Below, in pieces: positions 54,296 through 64,000 of a stretch of DNA of 64,000 nucleotides (position 1 is the stretch's first letter; the number at the start of each line of letters is the position of its first letter). A model generated the notes under the pieces. It saw only the letters and a list, made by a program, of their open reading frames with translations. It had not been told where the DNA came from and ran no database searches. A program made the translations under genes and the position numbers. The DNA is taken from positions 17,651,582 through 17,715,581 of the forward strand of contig NC_079206.1 of the NCBI RefSeq assembly GCF_026745355.1. Reading direction: 5' to 3'. Source of the DNA: Beta vulgaris subsp. vulgaris. Its lineage: Eukaryota > Streptophyta > Magnoliopsida > Caryophyllales > Amaranthaceae.

Positions 54296-57200
54296 GGAAA
54301 TGCAGGATAAATTTGTTACATTAGGTCACAGTTTCTTGTTCTCTTTAATCCTAGCCCAAGAAATGGAAAAAGAGAAAGGGAAAGAAAATGAAGGTTTTAA
54401 CAATTTCATTGGATAGAGGGTGACAGTACAGACTGGTGAACAAGTAGGTTTTCTTGATATTTTTTTTTTCTTTGGGTCTGCTGATGGTGTTTAACTGTTC
54501 TTTTTATTCCGCGACTAATGTTTCTTATTGTTTTTAGGAGACACTTTTAGCTGGGTGTTGGGTGTCAAAATGATGTATATTCCATCTTGGTTCTGGAGTT
54601 TGAGTTGCTATTTGAGATACTTTTGGAAAAAGAGTTATGCTTTGATGTTTTAGAAAGGGTTTAGTTTAGTTTGTTCTTTCTTGACAAGTTTTGTAATCTT
54701 CTTTCGTAAGGAAATGTTCAAACATGTGCCTTTTTTGGGCACTTTAGATCAATGAATTGTCCATTTGGTTGATTTTTTTCAAAAGATATTTTCTCCTGTT
54801 TGACATTTCGTTTATTTGATTCTTTGTACTTGTTAAATGGTATTGCACTTTTAGTTGATTCTAACAAAAATTGCATTATGCTTTCTGTGTAGCTTTTATG
54901 ATGCTTGGTATATTCTTGGCAAATGATGCGTGGTTATAGGAGCAAAGCTGAAACTAGCATTTGAGTTGTTTATGTGAAGCAAATATTAGATTTCATCTTG
55001 TCACTGTGAAAGTTCCATGAAGTTAGGTGCCACTGATTTGTAGCTTAGCATATTGTTGCACTACAGTCTACAGGAACTAACTGAAATCGGCTTTGTTATT
55101 ATGCAAAACTGATTGATCTTGGCCTGTTAATTCCAGTTTGACCGTGTTTAGGGGAATCGGAGTATCATCAAGTTCTATGCACTTAAGTGGTTCTGTCATC
55201 ACATATTTATAGTAATCTATTATCCTGGTTGGCTGGTTGGCCATCTTGGTTTTAGGCCTTGCAAATGTACTATTGCAGATTTGATGTAGGCCATGTAGGA
55301 CCTGGTATGGTCTCTGGAGTTCTGATAACCCCTCCTCAAGCTTAAAACTTTTCTGAATGTCTATTGATTGGTCCATGTATAGCTGGACATTGATCTGTAG
55401 CTAATTGCTATATAGATATCTCAATTTTAGAATTTGCCTTAGTGCTCACTTTTAGGAACTTTGTTGTTTTCCTTGTGTAACATGTTTCTGTTTCAGAGTG
55501 CACTGCGACTTTTAAGAGTATTTGTAGATAGCCTACTTGAGATGCACTCAAGCTTTTGATGCAGGTTTTTACATCCCGAAGTGAATGTAAGTTGATTAGG
55601 ATTATTGATGGACTTTTCGTTCTTTGGCTTTAAAACCTTATAATGATTTTTGTATTTTGTAATGTTATCCAGTTAATATCTAGTTTGTCATCGATATTCA
55701 CTAGCATCTTTTTGATATCTGGTGGTTGTGCAACAAAGCTTTGGTTTCAAATATGGTTTCCTTGTTCTTCTTGTTGGAATTCAGTGCTGTGCTTGGATTT
55801 GTCATCAACCCATATCCCCAAAAAACACATTAATTTCACGTAGTTAAAAGAATGCACCCTAGCATATTGCATGTAGGATTCCAGTTTTTTCAGGTAAAGC
55901 ATTTCCTGCTTGAAGTCATATTTGGGAGCAGCTAGGAATCTTGGATAGTGAGCAATTTGATATGATGTGCAGGGTGGACAATTTCATCACATGGTAAGAT
56001 TTACCACCCAAACATGACTGAAAGCTTCTGTGATGTGGATGCTTGGTTTGATTTATCTCGCTCTGTCATTGTGGTGTGGTTTCTGTGACCAATCATTCTG
56101 AAGGGTTTGATTTTGTTGAAATGAGAACATCTTCTGACGTCTGCTGTGTTGGTAACAAGCACTAGTTTTGAGTCAGATTTTCCCACAAATTTCACCTTTA
56201 GATTATGCTACCTTGGTATCATGTATTGCCATCTGTAATGAGACACTGTCTATTCATTAAGTTATCTTGTTTCAGCAAAAGTATGATGATCATATGATGT
56301 TGGGTTTGAAGATAATTTGTGATGATAGTTACTGATATGTAAGACTTTTTGTCATGAATTTTTAATGTTATGAAGAATCACATATTTTTTATATTTTGGA
56401 ATTTGTGCAATAAGTTATTCTTCTAGATTCAAATTAGAAATCTCGAAGTTGAAGTACTTTTGGAGGCACAAAACATCTGAATCTCATGATGAGTGGTGAT
56501 TTTAAAAATTGAAGGTACTTGAATATGTCTCTTTATTATCTCCCTGCCACTGGTTTCTTATAGAGGCAAATTCGAACTATACTTCATCAAGGGTAAGTTT
56601 GAAATAATTAGGTGACAAGGTTAGGGAAGTTGGCTCCTAGTTGCTGTGGCTTCAACGATAGCAGACACTATATTATAGCCAACCAGACATTCTAAAATCA
56701 GAGTAGGTGGAAGTTCATATCAAGTTCATCCACATCAAACAGTAACTAATGAATCTCTTTGTGTGCCTATTCACAATATGTGATTTGGGATATCTTTTTG
56801 AATATTAATCTGATAGCTACGATTTGGGGTTTTTGATATCTAACATCCTTTCTATGGGAGAGTTAAATGCATTTTGTTTAATTTTTTAAAGTTCTATTTT
56901 TTTTTCCTTTTTCATCTTGGAGGACTCAAGTTTCATGTGATGGATTTCACTGGTAGTAGAAATAAGTTATCATCTTTCTAGTCCTTGCATGGAGTATCTT
57001 TTGAATCTATGGGATGCCTTAAGCTTATTGCGCTCTATATATCTAAACCATAATGAAAGTCGCCTTCATTAGAGAGTGGCTCATGACATTCATAGTTTGA
57101 TGACATGATAAAAAAATGGACTACTTGATGACGGACAGATCATTTCATGACAGCTTCGTGGGACCTTCCTTTTGATATTTGTCTGAGGTATGTAATATGA

Positions 57201-57789
57201 AAACAATTGGGAGTTCCAGCCATTTTAGGCTTCACTAGCAAGGAAATGGCCAGGGTTTCGAAATAGAACTATTTCAGTCTTCAGAGTCTCGGAAGTTTCC
57301 ATGTTCTATGGGGTTTTAGCCTGTCAGCCGTGTCAGGGAGGTTTACCTATGCTTGCTGGTAGGTTCATATGCATCAGAATGTCCATTCAGCTTCGGTGAA
57401 TGTCTATGGAATGACATACTTAATCTTCGCTTGCATGTCAGCCAGAAAAAATGTCATCAGGAGATCTAAAAATGTTATTTTGTCAGTCATTAGATCTAGA
57501 AGTTCTTACTTGTTTCCAGTTATTTTGCCTGATTTTTCTGTGGCATTGGGTTGGTTCTTTTTGGTTCTATTTCATGATATGGTAAGTGGTAACTTACTAA
57601 CTTGTCTGTTGAGTATTGGTTATGGTTATTTGAGACTTGAGAGTCGTCGGAGGAACAATATATTTTTCTTATCAAGTTGGAAAACACTCTTTCAGAAACT
57701 ATTTTCTCCCATTTGTACAATCAAGGGTGGTTTCAATTATTAATGAACCCTTTTGAATTATGGATATAACTAGGTTTTTTATTTAGAAC
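54296..57789. other. ITPK1 3' flank; no further gene recognised
   Basis: The first ~450 bp probably hold the ITPK1 3' UTR (T-rich, with an ATCAATGAAT near 54749). The remaining 3 kb have intron- or UTR-like composition, rich in TTTG and TTGATG words. Frames at 55077-55376 (minus), 55643-55843 and 57369-57743 show no recognisable motifs. This is unlike the very AT-rich repeats to the right. It might include an unspliced transcript or decayed gene, but I cannot support one. Confidence 0.35.
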
Positions 57790-58523
57790 TTTTCGGAAGT
57801 ATAGAGCGCGTCACGTAATATAGTTTTACAACTTAGTATGAAATAGAGAGTACTACGTACGATTGTCATGTCATTAATTTAAATATTTTTAAAAAATAGA
57901 GTTGTATATTGATCTAAATACACATAAGAAGTTCTAGATAAGCCAAAATACGAGTTTGATTTGCATGAACAATCTAAATTATTAAATTACATAAATTTCG
58001 TATAACTTTTGCTACGTAATCTGGAATATTATAATTTTTGTTTCATTGGATAGTGCTTGAAATATGCTCCGATAAATAAAATTCATTTACAATATAGTTC
58101 TTCAACTTATGAAATAGAGAGCATAACGTAGGATTGTCATGTCATTAATTTTTATTATAAATATTTTCAAAAATAGAGTCCTAAATATATTTAAATACAT
58201 AAAAGGAGTGTTGGATAACAAGAAATTAGAGTTTCGTTTTGAACAAAAAACTTAAATTATTATATTATATAAATTAAATATAAATTTTTGCTACTTAATT
58301 CAAAACATTAAATTTTTCACCATTTGATAATGCTTGAAATATAATTCAAAATAAGACCCGTTTACAATATAGTTTTACAACTCATAAATATATATTTAAC
58401 TAGATAAATGGTAAGACATTATTTAGTCTTTCTTTTAGATAAATATAATAATTATAACTATAATGTACTGTAGGTGACTATATCATTTTATAATAGGTTC
58501 AACTTACATGATTAAACATATTA

Positions 58524-58761
58524 TTTGGATCCTCTAGACTTCTAATAAAATTTTACAAGTTAGAGTTGTATATGAATCATACATTATAAATCAAGGGCGT
58601 GTATTGGTGAAAGGGGAGAAATAAGGGGGTGGATTTTGATGAGAAACAATAGACGGGGGTTTTGGAAAGATAAAATATGAACTATTAATTTTCTTATTCA
58701 ATGGTTGATATTGCTCAAACTATACGTTGTAGAATTCTTTTAGAATTCTAGAGGATCCAAA
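58524..58761. repeat. Inverted-repeat-bounded segment in the spacer, copy 1
   Basis: TTTGGATCCTCTAGACTTCT at the left and the inverse of TTTGGATCCTCTAGAATTCT at the right delimit 238 bp, MITE-like but without a clear TSD. A second copy lies at 61402-61632. Confidence 0.65.
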
Positions 58762-61401
58762 CATTAGTCTTAGTCAACTGAACCAAAACCATTTAGTATT
58801 CCAACAAAAATTAGTAAGGAAATTTTGTTGTTACAATAAAAATTATAATATATAGCGCTATGATAAAAAAAAAAGTTAGAGTATGATTTTACGAAAATAA
58901 CCTTAAAATATTATAACAGCTCCACTAAGCATGACATGTCATTTTTTTTTTTTAGAAAAGTAGTGTTTAACATAGATATAAATGTATATAAAATGTTTTT
59001 AATAAGCGAAGATTACATTCTGATTTAAAATAAACAACCTAAATTATTCAGCTATGTAAATTAAATATAGCTTTTGCTACATAATTCGCGATATTTATAT
59101 TTTTTTTACCATCGAAATATGTTTCATATACAATATAATTTTACAACTTACGAAAATATACTTATTTAGATGAACAATAATGTATTATTTATTTTTTATT
59201 TCAAAAACATATAAAATTAACTATAAAAATAGTGTATTCTATGTACAATAACAATTGTGCTTTTCAAAATCATACTTTTAAAAATTGAGTTATATAAAGA
59301 TAAAAAAATTAAAACATATAGTTTTGAATCTATAATGACATTACATGAAGAATCAAATGAAAGTTTGTCAACGACATTACATAGTTATTATGCAATTGAC
59401 TAATTATTTTATTCTTAGAATATTTGTTGTATAAATGATTATTTATGTTTTTATTTTTCATATATCTATATGTCAAATCTTATTCTTTTCTCAATGAACT
59501 TAATTCTACTAAAACTAATTGGGAAATCAAGGTTCGAGTTTCTAGACTATTTGAGATCGCATATCATGAGAAAAGGGGAATTTTGATAAGTCTTGGTATA
59601 GTCATGATTGATGAATATATTTTTTCTCTTAAATAGTATTTTTAATTATCAATAGAGGTTAGTTTTACATTTAATATTGTTTATTCATGATACCATCATT
59701 ATGATCTTCTTTTTTACTTTCTCATCTTCTATTCTATACGCGTTAGTGTTTATGTGCTAATAATTAAAGGTTGAAGTTGTGGCTGACACTCATATTTTTT
59801 CTCTATTCTTTCTGTTTTGCATCTATTAAATTTTTACCCTCTATTTCCTTAAAGTATTATTCAGATATTTTCCATGTTAAAAATATGTTAGCTATTGTTA
59901 GTCATACCAATTATTGGGATACTATAAAATGATAAACTTAGCTATAATATTCAACTGAACAATAAAAATATAAAATTTATATATCACAATAAAAAATGTA
60001 GAAATTAAAGTATGACGACAAATATATTTTCTGTTTTTTTATTGTAACAATGAGTTTGGGCATGGTTTGTAAGGAAAAAAAAAGAGGGTAGTTTAGCATA
60101 GATAGTTAAACTAGAGTAGGGGATAAGTAAATCCTTAATAAAGTAAACACAACTTTATGAGACAATTTGAGTAATTAATGATGGTTTTATTAACATAAAG
60201 TAAAGGCAATGTTGTCAACTATAGTTGTTTTTTTTCCCAAAAGTGAAGTGCTTCAAATAGATGAAACTACTCAAAGTTGTGATTGTTGCAATAGAAAAAG
60301 AATGGAGAAATTATATAACAATTGTGTTGAAAAATCTTATTTCACATTAATAAAAAATCAACAATGTTAATAAAAACTTTGCAAAAATAAAATAACAATA
60401 CTTTTGAGAGCATATAGCGCGCCACGTAGGATTGTCATGTCATCATATATTATTTTTATTTTTTTACAAAAATAGAGTTCTACATAAATTGAAATATAAG
60501 GAGTTCTAGATAAGCTAAAATTAGAGTTTGATTTTGCATGAACAACCTAAATAATAATATTATGTAAAGTATGTATATCTTTTACTACATAATTCAGAAT
60601 ATTATAATTTGTTCCGATAGTGCTCGAAATATGCTATGAAATAAGATCCATTTATAGTATAGTTCTACAACTTATGAAATAGAGAATACCATGTAGGATT
60701 GTCATGTCATTAATTTTTATTTATTTATTTTTTTAAAATTAGAGTTTTACATAGATTTAATTACACATAAGAAGTTTTAGATAAGCTAAAATTAGAGTTT
60801 GATTTTGCATGAACAACCTAAATTAATATATTATATAAATTGTGTATAACTTTTGCTACGTAATTTGGAATATTATAATTTTTGTTCCATTGGATAGTCC
60901 TTGAAATATGCTCCGAAGTAAGATCTATTCACAAAATAGCTCCAAAATTTATGAAATAGAGAGCGCCACGTAAGATCGTCATGTCATTAATTTTTGTTTT
61001 AAATATTTTTAAAATTAGAGTTCTACAAATATTTAAATACATAAAAGGAGTTTTGGATAACGAGAAATTAGAGTTTCGATTTGAATAAACAACCTAAATT
61101 ATTATATTATATAAATTGAATATAATTTTTGCTACCTAATTCAAAACATTATAATTTCCACCATTTGATAGTGCTTGAAATATACTTCAAAATAAGACAT
61201 ATACATTTACAATATATATAGTTTTACAACTCATACAAATCTATTTAACTAGATGAATGGTAAGGAATTATTTAATCTTTCTTTTAGATAAATATAATAA
61301 AAGTTATAACTATAGTGTAGTGTATGTAACTATAGTAGTTTATCATAGGTTCAACTTACATGATCAAACATGTTATCTTTCAAAACCTCAGTCTTATGAG
61401 T

Positions 61402-61632
61402 CCGGATCCTCTAGAGTTCTAATAAAATTCTACAAGGTAGAGTCGTATATGAACCATATATTTTAAAATCAAGAGAGTGTATTGGTGAAAGGTGAAAAAT
61501 AAGGGGGTGGATTTTGATGAGAAAAAATAGAGTGGATTTTGGAAAGATAATATACGAGTTATTGATTTTTTTTATTCATATTGTTCAAAATTTACATTAT
61601 AGAGTCCTTTTAGAACTCTAGAGGATCCAAAC
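61402..61632. repeat. Inverted-repeat-bounded segment, copy 2
   Basis: CCGGATCCTCTAGAGTTCT at the left and the inverse of TTTGGATCCTCTAGAGTTCT at the right. Homologous to 58524-58761 as part of the block duplication, with extra bases just upstream (about 61380-61400) not found in copy 1. Confidence 0.65.
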
Positions 61633-61875
61633 AAGCTGGTTAACTCAACTGAACCAAAACAATATAGTATTCCAACAAAAAATATTAAGTAAATTTTGTT
61701 CTTACAACAAAAGTTATAATCTATAGCGATATGATGAAAAAATTAGAGTATGATTTTACAAAAACAACCTTAAATATTATAGAGAGCTCCACCTAAGCAT
61801 GACATGTCCTTCTTTTTACTTTTATTTTTTTTATAAAAAAATAGTGTTTAACATAGATCTAAATACATATAAGGT

Positions 61876-62999
61876 TGTGAACCCTAGTTTTGATGATGAC
61901 AAAGGAACAAAGATGCAGACTAAGTAGTGGACTAACGAGTTATTTAAGTGCATGAATTTCAAGGTATCATTGAAAGGAACAAAGAGAATACTAAGTCAAG
62001 GAAAAAATCAAGTTTGGATTTTGAAGACTAAGTGAAGATGTTTCCCTATTTGATACTGGAGCAGCATTGGAGCAAGAAGAATAATGCGAGGCATTTTATT
62101 TCTAGTTCCATTGTAAAGGAACGAGTAAAGATGGTAAGGAACTGTGGCAGTTTTAATTTGAGAATGATAGTTTGTTTCTTGATAAGGAACAGACGAATTG
62201 GCACTAAACTAATGAGTTAAAGGAACTGACAAATAAAAGGATCTAGACTTAGGTTGAAGCATTACAACGGTACATTGATGGCAGTTGAGAAAATAATGCC
62301 TAGAATATAGGTAACCGTTTTATTTAAGGAAAAATCTGATTTTATGGAAAATCTTTTCAAGGAAAAGATTTTATTTTTCAAATAAAAATAAAAATAGTAT
62401 TCGGTTTTTACGGAAGTTATTTAAAGATAATACTTTTATTAAAATGATTTAATTTCAGATTTAATAATTAATATGTTTTTAAATTAAATCAGATTTTCGT
62501 GTAATGCTCAAAGTGGTTGCTATAATTGAGGAGCAGTAACTAAAAACACTCCCACGTCTAACATTGGTCATGGGATCATGGGATATTTTGAGGAACGTGT
62601 TCCTTGGGGTAAGGAACATCATGGGATAATGGTTTTCCACAAATACAGGTTTTAATTCCCATGTTCTAAATTACTACCACTATAAATATTAATGTCGAAT
62701 TAAGTTCCAAATTGTGTCTGACTAAGTGTTTTAGTGAGTTTAACTAATTAAAGTGTCAGTGCCTTCATTCTCTCATAATAGCCATTTGTTCTTTGCTTTC
62801 TTACTCTAATTCCACTAAGCTTATTTCGATCAATTGCATTTTGGTTTTTGCGGTAAGGGGACTTTGAGTGAACTTCTGTAAGAGAGAAGCTTTGAGTAAA
62901 GCAAGAAAGAGTGAGAAAACTTCGAGTGAAGTTGAGAGGAACTGCTGTTAAGGGAACAGTTGCTCAGGAACTTGAGTTTAGGAACTTAAGGTGTGGCTC
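61876..62999 (+). repeat. SIRE-like LTR, 3' part missing
   Basis: Starts TGTGAACCCTAGTTTTGATG at 61876 and is homologous to the solo LTR 37324-38687 through GTGTGGCTC at 62999 (for example, AATTGTGTCTGACTAAGT and the TTTGAGTGAA/GAGAGGAACTGC words). A TATA box CACTATAAATATTA lies near 62680. It inserted in a diverged monomer of the array. The expected remaining ~230 bp are cut off by the CACTA element; ten bases (63000-63009) between them match neither. Confidence 0.88.
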
Positions 63000-63106
63000 A
63001 TAAATCCATCACTAGTAGAATAAATGCTATTTGCTGCGGTTAAAAAGTGCCCTATTGCGGCGGTTTTGGGCGCCCAGTAATTAAGGGGGCATCAATAGGT
63101 AATTAA

Positions 63107-63310
63107 TATATTGCTGCGGTTTTAAACCGCAACAATATTTGAACATATTGCTGTGGTTTCTGGGTAAAACCGCAGCAATATATTTGTTTTATATCAGATT
63201 TATAAAGCATATTGCTGCGGTTTCTGGGTAAAAACCGCAGCAATATGCTATATTTAATAATAAAAAATGGACATATTGCTGCAGTTTCTTGGGAAAACCG
63301 CAACAATAGG
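63107..63310. repeat. Four subterminal hairpins
   Basis: Hairpins at about 63107-63139, 63144-63181, 63208-63248 and 63272-63310. Each has a 12-14 bp stem ATTGCTGCGGTTT and its complement around a 5-14 base loop (CTGGGTA in two). Confidence 0.9.
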
Positions 63311-63752
63311 TACTGTACAGGTAATTTTTTTTTTTTTGCATTTTGCCATCAAATTTGAAATGACAAAAATTTAAAAGAAAATAAAACACTATTGATTGAT
63401 AGTAATGACAAAAAATTATTATACAAAATTTAAAAACATAAAAAATACAATAGAAAAAATTATAATACCAAAAAAACTACAAATATGAAATGACATATGA
63501 ATATCATTAATATATAAAAATAAAAAAACTAATTATATAAATGACACAAAAGAAAATGAAAAAACTAAAAAAATAATTATTACAACTCACTGACTAATTA
63601 CAAAAAAATAATAAAAACAAAAAATTAAGAACTAACCAAAAAATCCTACAACAATAATTTACCTACAGATATTTAAAAAAAAAACGAAAAAAGAAGAAAA
63701 AAAAAGAAACGAAAAAAACAAAACAGATGAACCCACGATCTGATGAAACCTT

Positions 63753-63990
63753 CACCGACGAACCTTCGCGGCGGGATTGAGAAGGTTGACCGACGAACCT
63801 TCGCGGCGAGATTGAGAAGGTTGAACCCACGAGAGAAGGTTGACCGACGAACCTTCGCGGCGGGATTCGATGAAACCAACGTCGACATTCACCGTCGACA
63901 TTCACCAACCACCATTTCGAACGTTCACCGACGAACCTTCGCGGCGTGATTGAGAAGGTTGACCGACGAACCTTCGCGGCGTGATCAGAT
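63753..63990. repeat. GC-rich minisatellite, ~35-bp unit
   Basis: Five copies of a core ACCGACGAACCTTCGCGGCG, most followed by GGATTGAGAAGGTTG-type sequence, with one divergent interruption (about 63866-63925). Frames on either strand are open here because the unit repeats in phase, and are not evidence of a gene. Confidence 0.85.
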
Positions 63991-64000
63991 GAACCCACGA

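Larger units (their letters stand above)
57790..61875. repeat. AT-rich monomer array with ~2.85-kb block duplication
   Basis: A ~270-bp monomer recurs, anchored on a conserved box GGATTGTCATGTCATTAATT preceded by AGAGCGCCACGT. Anchor CATGTCAT positions are about 57867, 58138, 60437, 60703 and 60980, with diverged copies near 58935 and 61803. A separate ~0.8-kb spacer lies between the last regular and the diverged copy in both halves (58385-58900 and 61220-61790). Corresponding points are offset by about 2836-2868 bp, showing duplication of a larger block. Spacing of adjacent monomers is 266-277 bp. No protein-coding capacity. Confidence 0.85.
63010..64000. mobile_element. CACTA (En/Spm-type) element, left end
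   Basis: Begins CACTAGTAGAATAAATGC at 63010 and runs off the window. Four subterminal hairpins built on ATTGCTGCGGTTT/AAACCGCAGCAAT (63107-63310) follow the terminus. After an A-rich stretch comes a GC-rich minisatellite. No transposase is seen in the visible part. A TSD cannot be tested because the right end is outside the window. Confidence 0.8.

Noticed and set aside
55077..55376. 99-codon minus-strand ORF
   Set aside because: Read for retroelement and gene motifs without success; kept out as unsupported.
57369..57743. 124-codon ORF downstream of ITPK1
   Set aside because: Has hydrophobic stretches but no recognisable domain, codon bias or gene structure; likely chance.
63107..63310. CRISPR-like array of repeated palindromes
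   Set aside because: The spacers are not unique or of even length, the DNA is plant nuclear, and the palindromes sit next to a CACTA terminus.
63663..63998. 111-codon minus-strand ORF with repeated RRFVG
   Set aside because: The open frame follows from the 35-bp minisatellite and ends in a poly-Phe region from an A-run; all frames look similar.

Overview
The window is plant nuclear DNA. It is AT-rich, gene-poor and dominated by transposable elements of typically plant families: Ty1/copia and Ty3/gypsy retrotransposons, LINEs with an RNase H domain, Stowaway, Tourist and hAT MITEs, CACTA, Helitron and PIF/Harbinger elements, and a tRNA-derived SINE. The one confidently named gene (inositol-tetrakisphosphate 1-kinase) fits a dicot. 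The species cannot be read from the sequence; some repeats feel Caryophyllales-like, but that is only an impression.

Only three host genes look intact, all on the + strand: a pair of tandem paralogues of an unrecognised small basic protein (17555-18013 and 26113-26568) and an intronless ITPK1-type kinase (53267-54295). The kinase is preceded by an 18-codon upstream ORF whose stop overlaps the main start (TAATG).

Layout. 1-871: unassigned DNA ending in a CACTA-type terminus. 872-9290: a decayed gypsy element split inside its RNase H by a SIRE/Maximus-like copia element (2779-8477, TSD CATAT), whose 3' LTR carries a Stowaway MITE that is absent from the 5' LTR. 9291-14143: unassigned DNA, a CACTA terminus with strong palindromes, and the 3' half of an autonomous Helitron with its hairpin and CTAG end. 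14144-20571: MITEs, a GC-rich hAT element with 8-bp TSD, paralogue 1 and a SINE. 20572-25897: a copia element with nearly identical LTRs (TSD ATTTA) sitting in the promoter of paralogue 2. 26970-36436: a 5'-truncated LINE on +, interrupted by a minus-strand copia element (27200-33199, TSD CCTTC) and a PIF/Harbinger element (34052-36125, TSD TTA) whose two genes are fused. 36437-47000: a second LINE on the minus strand, broken by a Stowaway MITE that itself contains a solo LTR, by a second solo LTR, by another MITE and by the 3' end of an Athila/Tat-like gypsy element. 47000-53000: MITEs and a short 5'-truncated LINE with clear TSD. 53000-57780: ITPK1 and a long gene-free stretch. 57790-61875: an AT-rich region of ~270-bp monomers arranged in a ~2.85-kb duplicated block. 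61876-64000: a SIRE-like LTR broken by a CACTA element with regularly spaced hairpins and an internal GC-rich minisatellite.

Most of the window can be ordered in time by nesting, because many insertion sites have exact target-site duplications. Coordinates of TE ends with a stated TSD are exact; ends of decayed relics are approximate. Lineage names of retrotransposons are inferred from motifs read by eye, without any database search.
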